A stretch of DNA of 64,000 nt, taken from contig NZ_CP119423.1 of assembly GCF_029223585.1 (NCBI RefSeq), positions 868,001-932,000 on the forward strand. The letters run 5' to 3'. Of the stretch, positions 34,570 through 41,933 are shown one piece after another. Made by a program: the position numbers and the translations under genes. The notes below the pieces were generated by a model, which saw only the letters and a program-made list of their open reading frames with translations, searched no databases and was not told the origin of the DNA. This DNA comes from Photobacterium sp. DA100. GTDB lineage: Bacteria > Pseudomonadota > Gammaproteobacteria > Enterobacterales > Vibrionaceae. Positions within the stretch are counted from its first letter, which is position 1, and every line of letters begins with the position of its first letter.

Positions 34570-36846
34570 ATGAGTTATCAGGTTCTGGCACGTAAATGGC
34601 GCCCGCACCAGTTTGATGATGTGGTTGGTCAGTCCCACGTATTGACGGCGCTGGCCAATGCGCTTGCCCACAACCGTCTTCACCATGCCTATTTGTTCAG
34701 TGGAACCAGAGGGGTAGGTAAAACCACGATTGCCCGTATTTTTGCCAAGGGCTTGAACTGCGAGCAGGGCGTTACGGCCTCGCCATGTGGCCAGTGTCCA
34801 ACCTGCCGTGAAATCGATGAAGGTCGCTTTGTCGATTTGCTGGAAATCGATGCGGCATCGCGCACCAAGGTAGAAGATACCCGGGAGCTGCTCGATAACG
34901 TCCAGTACAAGCCGGCCCGTGGCCGCTACAAGGTTTACCTGATTGACGAAGTGCACATGTTGTCTCGTCATAGCTTTAACGCCTTATTGAAAACACTGGA
35001 AGAGCCGCCTGAATACGTGAAGTTTATTTTGGCGACGACCGATCCGCAGAAGCTGCCGGTGACCATCCTCTCCCGCTGCTTGCAGTTCCATCTCAAGCAT
35101 TTGGATAACAGCCAGATCCAGTCGCAGCTGGAAAAGGTGCTGACCACAGAGCAGATTGAGTTCGACACCCGGGCGCTGGGTTTACTTTCCCGTGCTGCCG
35201 AAGGGAGTATGCGCGATGCGTTGAGCCTGACCGATCAGGCAATTGCGTTGGGTAATGGCCAGGTGCAGGCCGATGCGGTATCTGAAATGCTCGGTACCCT
35301 CAATACCGAACAGGCTCTTTATCTGCTTGAGGCGGTAGCCAGTGGCGAAGCCGGGCCTGCGATGGCTTGCCTGGAAGAGCTCGCATCGGTCGGTGTCGAG
35401 TGGGACAGCTTGCTGCGAGAAATGGCCACCCAGCTCCATCGAGTGGCGATGCACCAGGCGCTGCCGGCGTCATTGGATGAAAGCGCTCCGGATGCGCCAC
35501 GCATTACGGCATTAAGCCAGGCTGTTTCGCCACAAGAAGTCCAGCTGTGTTACCAGATTGCCCTGCAGGGACGTCAGGATCTGGCGTTTGCCCCTGACGG
35601 CCGAACCGGACTGGAAATGGTACTGCTGCGCATGCTGGCTTTCCGGCCGGTGTCGGTCAATGCGGTTACGCCGCAGCCGATAGCCGTACCGGCGACCCAG
35701 CCAGCCACGGCACCGGTGCAGCAGGTGGCCCAGCCACAAGCTGCTCAGCCGTCGAGCCAAGGTATTCAGCGGGTCCAGGCGCTGAAGGCACAGATGCATG
35801 GCGGGCAACAGGCGGCTGCCTCGCAGTCCCAGCCAGCAACTGGTTATGGCCAGCCGCAGGGCATGCCTGCGCATGAGCCGCAAGGCTATACTCAGCCGCC
35901 TGCAGGGCAGGCGAGTTCTGTCCTGCCACCTGCCGAGAGTTATGGTCCGGCCGGGTATGAGCCGGTACCAACGCCTCCAGATTCTGCTACGGCACCAGTA
36001 GTGCCAAACCACCAAGCTGCTCAGGCACACCCACAAGTTGCGCACCCTGCTGCACCGGCTCAAGCGCAGTCGGTGCCGGGATCGGCAGCATCGGGGTTGC
36101 TGGCGGCGAGAAACCAGCTTCGCAGTAAAGCCAAGCGCGACGGTAATACGTCGGATAGCGGAAAAAAGGTTGAACCGGTACGGGCTAGAAAAGTTGCAAG
36201 CAGCAGCGTACTTGATCGCATTGCCAGTAAGCAAAACGGTCAGGTAAAGGCGGCTGGTAATGCGATGCCGGTACCGGGTGCAGCAAACACAGCGGCAACG
36301 CAGCCTGACGGTATGGAAAACACTGGTGCAAAAGCCGTGGAATACCAATGGCGCCCGACAGCGCTTCCCGCGCAGAGCGAGGCACAGCCAGTCGTCGCGC
36401 CGACGGCATTGAAACAAGCGTTGGAGCATGAAAAAACACCGGAAATGGTGAAATTGCTTGTCAAGGAAGCTGCAAATCAGGATAGTTGGTCGGATTGGGT
36501 GACTAAGCTTAATGTTGGGCGTATGGTCCAGCAATTGGCACTTAATTCAGCCTTCGAAAGAGAAGGTAATCAGGTGAAATTATGTCTTCGCCCTTCTCAG
36601 CAGCACCTGGATACGCCTAAGGCACGGGAGCAATTGGCTCAGGCAATGAGTGAACTGTTTGCCGAAAACGTGTCGTTAGAAATTGAATTGAGTGATAAAG
36701 GCCGCTCGCCCCTTGAATGGCGTGAGGCAATTTATCAGCAGAAACTGGATCAGGCCAAGCAGAGTCTGCAGTCTGATCCGAACGTGAATTTCATTTGTCA
36801 GCGGTTTGCTGCTGTACTTGATGAAGATAGCGTAAGACCCTTATAG
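34570..36846 (+). CDS. dnaX: DNA polymerase III tau subunit (and gamma by frameshift)
   Basis: This 758-residue clamp-loader subunit has a Walker A at about 45 (GTRGVGKTT), four zinc-binding cysteines (CEQGV...CGQCPTC), a DEVHM box (DEVHMLS) and the sensor motif SRCLQF. Domains I-III cover about 1-370. A long Pro/Gln/Ala linker (370-520) and the tau-specific domains for DnaB and alpha binding (about 600-758) follow. It is longer than E. coli tau (643) because of the linker. A -1 slippery site at 36162-36168 would make a 534-residue gamma. First of a dnaX-ybaB-recR unit. Confidence 0.95.
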   Translation: MSYQVLARKWRPHQFDDVVGQSHVLTALANALAHNRLHHAYLFSGTRGVGKTTIARIFAKGLNCEQGVTASPCGQCPTCREIDEGRFVDLLEIDAASRTKVEDTRELLDNVQYKPARGRYKVYLIDEVHMLSRHSFNALLKTLEEPPEYVKFILATTDPQKLPVTILSRCLQFHLKHLDNSQIQSQLEKVLTTEQIEFDTRALGLLSRAAEGSMRDALSLTDQAIALGNGQVQADAVSEMLGTLNTEQALYLLEAVASGEAGPAMACLEELASVGVEWDSLLREMATQLHRVAMHQALPASLDESAPDAPRITALSQAVSPQEVQLCYQIALQGRQDLAFAPDGRTGLEMVLLRMLAFRPVSVNAVTPQPIAVPATQPATAPVQQVAQPQAAQPSSQGIQRVQALKAQMHGGQQAAASQSQPATGYGQPQGMPAHEPQGYTQPPAGQASSVLPPAESYGPAGYEPVPTPPDSATAPVVPNHQAAQAHPQVAHPAAPAQAQSVPGSAASGLLAARNQLRSKAKRDGNTSDSGKKVEPVRARKVASSSVLDRIASKQNGQVKAAGNAMPVPGAANTAATQPDGMENTGAKAVEYQWRPTALPAQSEAQPVVAPTALKQALEHEKTPEMVKLLVKEAANQDSWSDWVTKLNVGRMVQQLALNSAFEREGNQVKLCLRPSQQHLDTPKAREQLAQAMSELFAENVSLEIELSDKGRSPLEWREAIYQQKLDQAKQSLQSDPNVNFICQRFAAVLDEDSVRPL
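36162..36173 (+). promoter_or_regulatory. Programmed -1 frameshift site in dnaX
   Basis: The heptamer A-AAA-AAG lies exactly in the reading frame (GGA AAA AAG GTT). After a -1 slip the next codons are GGT and TGA (36171-36173), so translation stops one codon later. This gives gamma ending K-K-G, as in the E. coli A-AAA-AAG system. I see no strong upstream SD-like stimulator; a downstream stem is possible but not clear. Confidence 0.85.
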
Positions 36847-36873
36847 ATTAACCAGACCACAGAGAGAGATGAT

Positions 36874-37203
36874 ATGTTTGGTAAAGGCGGTATGGCTAAC
36901 ATGATGAAGCAGGCGCAACAGATGCAAGAGCGCATGCAGCAGATGCAGGAAGAGATCGCAAATATGGAAGTGACCGGCGAGTCTGGTGCTGGCCTGGTAA
37001 AAGTGACTCTGACTGGTAGCCACAGTGTACGTCGTGTTGAGCTGGATGACAGCTTGATGGAAGACGACAAAGATATGCTTGAAGATCTGATCGCGGCAGC
37101 ATTCAACGATGCGGCGCGTCGCATTGAAGAAGCACAGAAAGAGAAGATGGCTAGCGTAACCGGTGGTATGAATCTGCCTGCTGGCTTTAAGATGCCATTC
37201 TAA
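36874..37203 (+). CDS. ybaB: YbaB/EbfC nucleoid-associated protein
   Basis: This 109-residue, Met/Gln-rich helical DNA-binding dimer starts [20 protein letters not shown]. Its C-terminal [11 protein letters not shown] is nearly that of E. coli YbaB. It is found between dnaX and recR, 27 bases after dnaX and 3 before recR. Confidence 0.95.
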   Translation: MFGKGGMANMMKQAQQMQERMQQMQEEIANMEVTGESGAGLVKVTLTGSHSVRRVELDDSLMEDDKDMLEDLIAAAFNDAARRIEEAQKEKMASVTGGMNLPAGFKMPF

Positions 37204-37206
37204 TTA

Positions 37207-37809
37207 ATGCGTACCAGTCACTTACTGGAGCAACTGATGGAGGCCTTACGGTGCCTGCCTGGGGTCGGACCCAAGTCAGCGCAACGTATGGCCTTCAGTT
37301 TGTTACAGAGAAACCGACAGGGCGGCTTGCAACTGGCCGACGCGTTGAGTAAGGCGATGACCGAAATTGGTCACTGCCGGGATTGCCGTACTTTTACCGA
37401 GGAAGAAGTCTGTGCAATTTGCTCGAACCCTCGTCGCCAGGAAAACGGTCAGATCTGTGTGGTGGAGTCTCCGGCAGATATCGTTGCGGTCGAAGCTACT
37501 GGTCAGTTCTCCGGCCGCTATTTTGTGCTGATGGGGCACCTGTCACCGCTTGATGGTATCGGCCCTTCTGACATCGGTCTGGATACTCTAGAGTTTCGTT
37601 TGCAAAACGAGCAGATCAGCGAGCTGATTTTGGCGACCAACCCGACGGTGGAAGGGGAAGCGACCGCTCACTATATTGCCGAGCTCTGCAGTGAGTATTC
37701 GACCCCGGCCTCGCGTATTGCCCATGGGGTGCCAGTCGGGGGCGAGCTGGAGTTAGTCGACGGAACAACCTTGTCCCACTCCCTAGCAGGCCGACAAAAG
37801 CTGTACTGA
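37207..37809 (+). CDS. recR: Recombination protein RecR
   Basis: This 200-residue RecFOR-pathway protein has a helix-hairpin-helix N-terminus ([15 protein letters not shown]), a four-Cys zinc finger (CRDC...CAIC) and a Toprim domain ([14 protein letters not shown]) with Walker-B-like C-terminal region. It loads RecA on SSB-coated gaps. Start ATG lies 3 bases after ybaB. Confidence 0.96.
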   Translation: MRTSHLLEQLMEALRCLPGVGPKSAQRMAFSLLQRNRQGGLQLADALSKAMTEIGHCRDCRTFTEEEVCAICSNPRRQENGQICVVESPADIVAVEATGQFSGRYFVLMGHLSPLDGIGPSDIGLDTLEFRLQNEQISELILATNPTVEGEATAHYIAELCSEYSTPASRIAHGVPVGGELELVDGTTLSHSLAGRQKLY

Positions 37810-37846
37810 TAGATATAAAACTTGTTTTATATAAACTTTTTTTACC

Positions 37847-37878
37847 AAAATACCAACCGTCTGTGTTGGTATTTTTTT
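37847..37878 (+). terminator. Terminator of the dnaX-ybaB-recR unit
   Basis: Stem AAATACCAAC / GTTGGTATTT with 7-base loop and T run. Its stem sequence nearly repeats that of the terminator at 33218. Confidence 0.85.
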
Positions 37879-38174
37879 GCCCTTTTTTTACTTTCTTGCC
37901 TAATCAAGCACTTAAAAAGCCAAATTTAGCTTTTTTAGAGTGGTAAAGAAATATTTAGATTTTAGCAAAAGTTGTTTTCTAAGAACTTCTATCAAAATAT
38001 TCTTTAATAGAATTTCAGTTCCTAACTGATTGTTTTCATGTATTAAATAATAACGTTACTTGCCAGGTGATGATGGTTGATGGTTGTAAATGCCCTTCGT
38101 TACCGGCGTATCAAATAAAAAATTAATACCAAGTTTTCGACTGTTTGAAAGTCAGGGAACGATTAGGAGTGAAC
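37879..38174 (+). promoter_or_regulatory. AT-rich leader/promoter region of the second porin
   Basis: No gene is seen between the recR terminator and the porin start. The region is AT-rich and holds the porin promoter. I cannot place its -10 with confidence. Confidence 0.35.
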
Positions 38175-39167
38175 ATGAAAAAGACAGTAGTTGCAGCCGT
38201 GATTGGCTCGGTAGTAGCTAGCGCGTCAGCAATGGCGGCAGAGGTTTATAATTCAGATGATCTATCTGTTAACGTATACGGTAACCTGCGTGCACGTTAC
38301 GAGACGACAGATAATGGTCACATGGGCGCAGACAGCACTTTCACTGGTGAAGGTACAGAGCTTGGTCTTAGCGTTAACTACTTCATGGACAACAACATGT
38401 ACATCAACGGTGATGTACTGAAAGAATTCAACATCATCCCAGAAGATGGCGATGGCTCTGATGACGACGACTTCCTGAAGTTCGGCTCGGTGGCGATCGG
38501 TGGTAACTTCGGTGAATTCCGTATGGGCCGTATGTCAGCAGTACAAGATAGCCTGGCGGGCCAGTACGATATTACGTGGGAGTACGGCGGTACGGCAAAC
38601 ATCAAATCAGATGAGGCGGCCACTGACCGTTTGACCAACGGTATCCAGTACAAGATTGATATCAGTGACTTCACTGTGATGGCGCAGTACCACACCGGTA
38701 CCGAAAGCAACGGCGTAGATATCGACCAGGCGTTCGCGCTGGGTGCGGCATGGACATCTAACTTCGGTCTTGGCCTATCGGGTACCTACACCCAGTCTGA
38801 GCGTACAGCAAAGAGCGTCTACGGCGATGATAAAGATACGTCTTGGACCCTGAACGCGACCTACGAATGGCAGGCCTTGTCGCTAGCGGCAATGTACTCT
38901 GACTACGATTTTGCGGGCGATGAGCAAACGGGTATCGGTGCTATGGCGCGCTACGACTTTGACATGGGCTTCGGCGTGTACGGTGTGTACGACTACGTTG
39001 ATTACGACACACTTAACGACAAGCTAAACCAGTACACCATCGGTGCGGATTACTGGGTAACTAGCCAGGTAGTTTCTTACATGGAATATGCTGACCAGAG
39101 CTTCGACAAGCGTAACGCTGGCCAGGACGACAACGCATTCACTATCGGTATGCGTCTGTACTTCTAA
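38175..39167 (+). CDS. Outer-membrane porin, second copy
   Basis: This 330-residue protein starts at ATG 38175 (AGGAGT upstream) and has a signal peptide MKKTVVAAVIGSVVASASAMAA. It is a 16-strand-type barrel with a VNVYGNLRARYET first strand and a terminal Phe (IGMRLYF). It is only distantly similar to the porin at 30680. Such porins form outer-membrane channels and are often osmotically or ToxR regulated. The toxRS genes lie 1.1 kb away. Confidence 0.87.
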   Translation: MKKTVVAAVIGSVVASASAMAAEVYNSDDLSVNVYGNLRARYETTDNGHMGADSTFTGEGTELGLSVNYFMDNNMYINGDVLKEFNIIPEDGDGSDDDDFLKFGSVAIGGNFGEFRMGRMSAVQDSLAGQYDITWEYGGTANIKSDEAATDRLTNGIQYKIDISDFTVMAQYHTGTESNGVDIDQAFALGAAWTSNFGLGLSGTYTQSERTAKSVYGDDKDTSWTLNATYEWQALSLAAMYSDYDFAGDEQTGIGAMARYDFDMGFGVYGVYDYVDYDTLNDKLNQYTIGADYWVTSQVVSYMEYADQSFDKRNAGQDDNAFTIGMRLYF

Positions 39168-39200
39168 TTTTAGATATTTGCTAGACTGTTCATTGTGTTT

Positions 39201-39228
39201 GGGGGAAGCTTGGCTTCCCCCTTTTTTC
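39201..39228 (+). terminator. Terminator of the second porin gene
   Basis: GGGGGAAGC / GCTTCCCCC stem, 3-base loop and T run, 34 bases past the stop. Confidence 0.88.
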
Positions 39229-39349
39229 GTTAGAGCGGTCCGATGGACGAAAAGCGGTTCGATGGCCTATGGATTTAACCGCGGTTCTACGGAGAAGAGC
39301 TGGCCCCACAGCACCACATTTTTTCTCAGTGCTAATACTCCATCCATCT

Positions 39350-39367
39350 TGTGAGAGATCTCTTACA
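39350..39367. promoter_or_regulatory. UvrY/VarA/GacA-type binding site upstream of csrB
   Basis: TGTGAGAGATCTCTTACA agrees with the TGTAAG-N6-CTTACA consensus at all but one position. Its centre lies about 180 bases ahead of the predicted csrB start, close to the spacing known in E. coli csrB (near -190). VarA~P would activate csrB through it. Confidence 0.75.
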
Positions 39368-39525
39368 AGAGCGTGGGATATTGTGTCGATAGCTATTGGT
39401 TTTTTTCGCCTTTATTTTGCTTAAGCTTCTGCTTTTAATGGTATTTATTGAGGGTTTTCGACGTTTTAACCGTGTTGCATAGCAGATTTTATTTTGAGGT
39501 GGCTACTCAATACAGCCCATCGGCG

Positions 39526-39531
39526 TATAGT
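39526..39531 (+). promoter_or_regulatory. Predicted csrB -10 element
   Basis: TATAGT sits 7 bases before the likely start (39538). No good -35 is present, in keeping with an activator-dependent promoter. Confidence 0.45.
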
Positions 39532-39537
39532 GATTGG

Positions 39538-39929
39538 TGTCGGAAGGAACTGACGGAACGGAACAGGAAATAAGCCAAGGATTTGGTTTGTCTCAGGAAG
39601 AGACCGGTGTACCAGGATGGTATGTCGAACAGGGACTGTGAAGGGATAGCCGAGGAACGGCAAAACGGTAACCAGGATGCTTACCGGTCAGGATGACAAT
39701 GGACCACTTCAGGACGAAGTCAGGGACACCTCCAGGATGGATGTTGAGAGTCAGAATAGGATATGCTGACGGGTCAGGACGGCCACAGGACAACTTCAGG
39801 ACGAAGAATAAAAGGAATCTGCTGACGGATTACAGCAATTCAATGGAATGATGCAGGGAGCACCACAGTAGCGGGATTGCTGCAAGTAAGACCTAAGGGC
39901 GCAACGCAAGTTGCGCCCGTTCTTTTTTT
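39538..39929 (+). ncRNA. csrB: CsrB-family regulatory RNA sequestering CsrA
   Basis: About 390 bases with no good ORF hold some 27 GGA triplets by my count. Many are in the form CAGGAtg or TCAGGAcg, set in short inverted repeats (for example ACCTCCAGGATGGATG and ACTTCAGGACGAAG). The segments GGGACACCTCCAGGATGG and GCAGGGAGCACCACAGTAGC strongly resemble E. coli csrB as I recall it. It ends with a terminator. The RNA titrates the translational regulator CsrA. 5' end inferred from the -10. Confidence 0.9.
39897..39929 (+). terminator. csrB terminator
   Basis: 9-bp stem GGGCGCAAC / GTTGCGCCC with a GCAA loop followed by a T run. Confidence 0.9.
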
Positions 39930-40079
39930 AGGCTTCGCAAAATCGGCCCTATGGTGAAGTGGTTCTATGGCCCTATGGGTCTAAGAGCGACTCTGTGGTC
40001 TAAGAACTGTAAAAGACAAAGCAGTTTTTATTGATTAATGTTTTAAATCAATAGCTTGACAGCATGCCGAGGCTAGGGG

Positions 40080-40203
40080 AGCATTTCAGCATTTCAGCAT
40101 TTCAGCATTTCAGCATTTCAGCATTTCAGCATTTCAGCATTTCAGCATTTCAGCATTTCAGCATTTCAGCATTTCAGCATTTCAGCATTTCAGCATTTCA
40201 GCA
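40080..40203. repeat. 8-bp tandem repeat, about 15 copies
   Basis: GCATTTCA is repeated without error from 40081 to 40200 (15 copies), with partial units either side. It lies between the csrB and toxS terminators, thus outside known genes. On the plus strand the repeat has no stop codon in any frame and would encode FSISAFQH repeats. The minus strand has a stop in every frame. A hypermutable variable-number locus. Confidence 0.95.
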
Positions 40204-40211
40204 CCGCTTCC

Positions 40212-40243
40212 AAAAAACAAAACCGCCCATTGCCGGGCGGTTT
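40212..40243 (-). terminator. Terminator of toxRS
   Basis: AAACCGCCC / GGGCGGTTT stem read leftward, followed on the minus strand by TTGTTTTTT. It lies 28 bases after the toxS stop. Confidence 0.85.
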
Positions 40244-40271
40244 GAATACAGGCTAGGGGCGGGAGCAAGGA

Positions 40272-40820
40272 TTACAGCGAGTACAGGATATGCGAGCCGT
40301 AAGACAGGCTGGTGAGCAAGATGGTCTTCTCATTGATGATATCCATGCGACGGCTTTGCTGAGCATCCATACGGTAGAGCTTGTTGATGATCTTCAGGTG
40401 CTCAGGCTGGAAGTCCTCATTGGTGCCCGAGGTGATATCCTTAAACTCGGTAGGCTCTGTCAGTAGGTATTTACCGCTGACATCCCAGTTGCCAGACTCC
40501 GAAATGTGGATGGTTAGCGGCTGTTCATTGTCGCTGAACAGTCTCATCAACGTGATCCGCGAGTAAGTGCTGTTCGGCAGGTAGACCACATGGCTGGTTT
40601 GTTCTACGCGGCGGAGCATACCGAGCTGCTCAAGTTCGGTTTCTTCGATGCGGCTGACGGTTCTAGACTGCCATTCACGGGAGATCAGCAGCTGCTCCTG
40701 TTTGTAATCGCTAGAGTAGTACAACCAAGTACTGAACAGTGCAGATAGGCCAACCAGGATAAACGCCCAATATTGGTAAATGAAGTGCTTGACCGACTTC
40801 TTGTGAGTATCTACTGACAT
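40272..40820 (-). CDS. toxS: Transmembrane regulatory protein ToxS
   Basis: This 182-residue protein starts MSVDTHKKSVKHFIYQYW at 40820, within the last codons of toxR (10-base overlap). One inner-membrane span (about 15-35) precedes a periplasmic domain. ToxS stabilises ToxR and protects it from proteolysis. V. cholerae ToxS has about 173 residues. The assignment rests on toxR linkage plus architecture. Confidence 0.9.
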   Translation of the reverse strand: MSVDTHKKSVKHFIYQYWAFILVGLSALFSTWLYYSSDYKQEQLLISREWQSRTVSRIEETELEQLGMLRRVEQTSHVVYLPNSTYSRITLMRLFSDNEQPLTIHISESGNWDVSGKYLLTEPTEFKDITSGTNEDFQPEHLKIINKLYRMDAQQSRRMDIINEKTILLTSLSYGSHILYSL

Positions 40821-41677
40821 ATTGCGGTATTGTCCTTTTGGCTGGTCAACAGGCGTAGAGTGACATTCTCTGCTGGGTTCTCTAAGGAGTGGACGTAGTT
40901 GACCCAAAGTTGGGCGTTTTGACCACCAGATACAATGACTTCCATCGGACGTTTGTCATCCGGGTGGAAATCGAGATAGCTCTCAACACACTGGGTGATC
41001 ATCTTTTCCCACGGCGCCAGCGACGGGTGGTTGGTCGGAGTGAGGACCTGAATATTATCAACGACGGCAAAAGGTTCGAAAGCGGCAGATTTCGGCGGCA
41101 TGCTCAGGTTGACAATAACCGGCAGCAGTAGGGCAACCAGTACCAGCACTCCCGAAATCGCAACCAGTGGCAGAGGTCTCTTATGGCGATGCGGGCGGTG
41201 CACCGCAGCATGGGGTTTGGCTGGGGCGGCTTGCTGGTTATGTTCGAATAACTCTCGTTCGGTATCTGACGGCTCGTCCAGTTTGTCGGCCAGGACTTCT
41301 GCCTGCTCGGCGCTGGCCGTGGAGGCGATCTCCGACAGTGATTCAACCATCGCAATCATTTGGTAACCGCGCTTTGGCACGGTTTTGATGAATTCCGGTG
41401 ATTTGGTGGAATCTTTTAGCGCTTTACGCAGAGTTGAAATTGCCTGGGTCAGGCTCGAGTCATCTACCTCGAAACCCTGCTCGCGCCAGACATAGTCGTG
41501 CAGGCGAGTGCGGGTAATGATGGCTCCTGGATCTTCGATCAGCAAACTCAATGCCCGGCTTTCATTACTACCCAGTCGGGTCAGTTCATCATTCTCATGT
41601 TGGTCGATTAAGCTATTATCATAGGGGTCAAACAAAAAGCGCTGACCAATTAGGAATTTACTTTCTAATTTATTCAT
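40811..41677 (-). CDS. toxR: Membrane-bound transcriptional regulator ToxR
   Basis: This 288-residue protein has an N-terminal OmpR-type winged helix (about 1-110, with SNESRALSLLIEDPG and TVPKRGYQMIA). A variable Ala/Pro/Glu linker, a membrane span (about 178-198, LVAISGVLVLVALLLPVIV) and a short periplasmic domain with a Cys pair (ITQCVES, TAICQ) follow. Start at 41677 with upstream in-frame ATG at 41746 rejected. It controls outer-membrane porins and bile/pressure responses in Vibrionaceae. Divergent from htpG, as in V. cholerae. Confidence 0.93.
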   Translation of the reverse strand: MNKLESKFLIGQRFLFDPYDNSLIDQHENDELTRLGSNESRALSLLIEDPGAIITRTRLHDYVWREQGFEVDDSSLTQAISTLRKALKDSTKSPEFIKTVPKRGYQMIAMVESLSEIASTASAEQAEVLADKLDEPSDTERELFEHNQQAAPAKPHAAVHRPHRHKRPLPLVAISGVLVLVALLLPVIVNLSMPPKSAAFEPFAVVDNIQVLTPTNHPSLAPWEKMITQCVESYLDFHPDDKRPMEVIVSGGQNAQLWVNYVHSLENPAENVTLRLLTSQKDNTAICQ

Positions 41678-41779
41678 TTTTAGCACCAAGGGTACACTGT
41701 CTGCGCATATAATACGCAAACACCCTGAATCATATCTGAATGTCAAAATTATAAAAAAGGGCTCTGAAAAAATATCAAA

Positions 41780-41803
41780 AACCTAAAATGTACATTTTAG
41801 GTT
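41780..41803. promoter_or_regulatory. Perfect 24-bp palindrome between toxR and htpG
   Basis: AACCTAAAATGT followed by ACATTTTAGGTT, exactly self-complementary, lies 103 bases ahead of toxR and 131 ahead of htpG. The uninterrupted symmetry, with no loop, suits a dimeric DNA-binding protein. Its binder is not known to me. Confidence 0.65.
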
Positions 41804-41933
41804 GAAATCATTACGTTTGACCACATGTATATAGCTAAGTCACTTGGATTAAAGTGAAATGTAAAGGGTTGCAGCCAGGTATATGGCTGTTTTAGATCCC
41901 CGAATGTTTATTGATACAAGTTTCGGAGTTGAA

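Noticed and set aside
35512..36534. 340-codon open frame on the minus strand across dnaX
   Set aside because: It mirrors the Pro/Gln/Ala-rich linker of dnaX, is Arg/Cys-rich with no domain, and dnaX itself is certain.
40080..40203. Repeat array considered as a CRISPR
   Set aside because: Units are 8 bases, contiguous and lack spacers; no cas genes in the window.
40064..40315. 83-codon plus-strand frame through the 8-bp repeat (FSISAFQH repeats)
   Set aside because: No ribosome site, product purely repeat-derived, and it runs into the toxS terminator and toxS itself.
41890..41905. Possible sigma-32 -10 (CCCCGAATGT) ahead of htpG
   Set aside because: A convincing CTTGAAA-like -35 at the right distance is not seen, so no heat-shock promoter is claimed.
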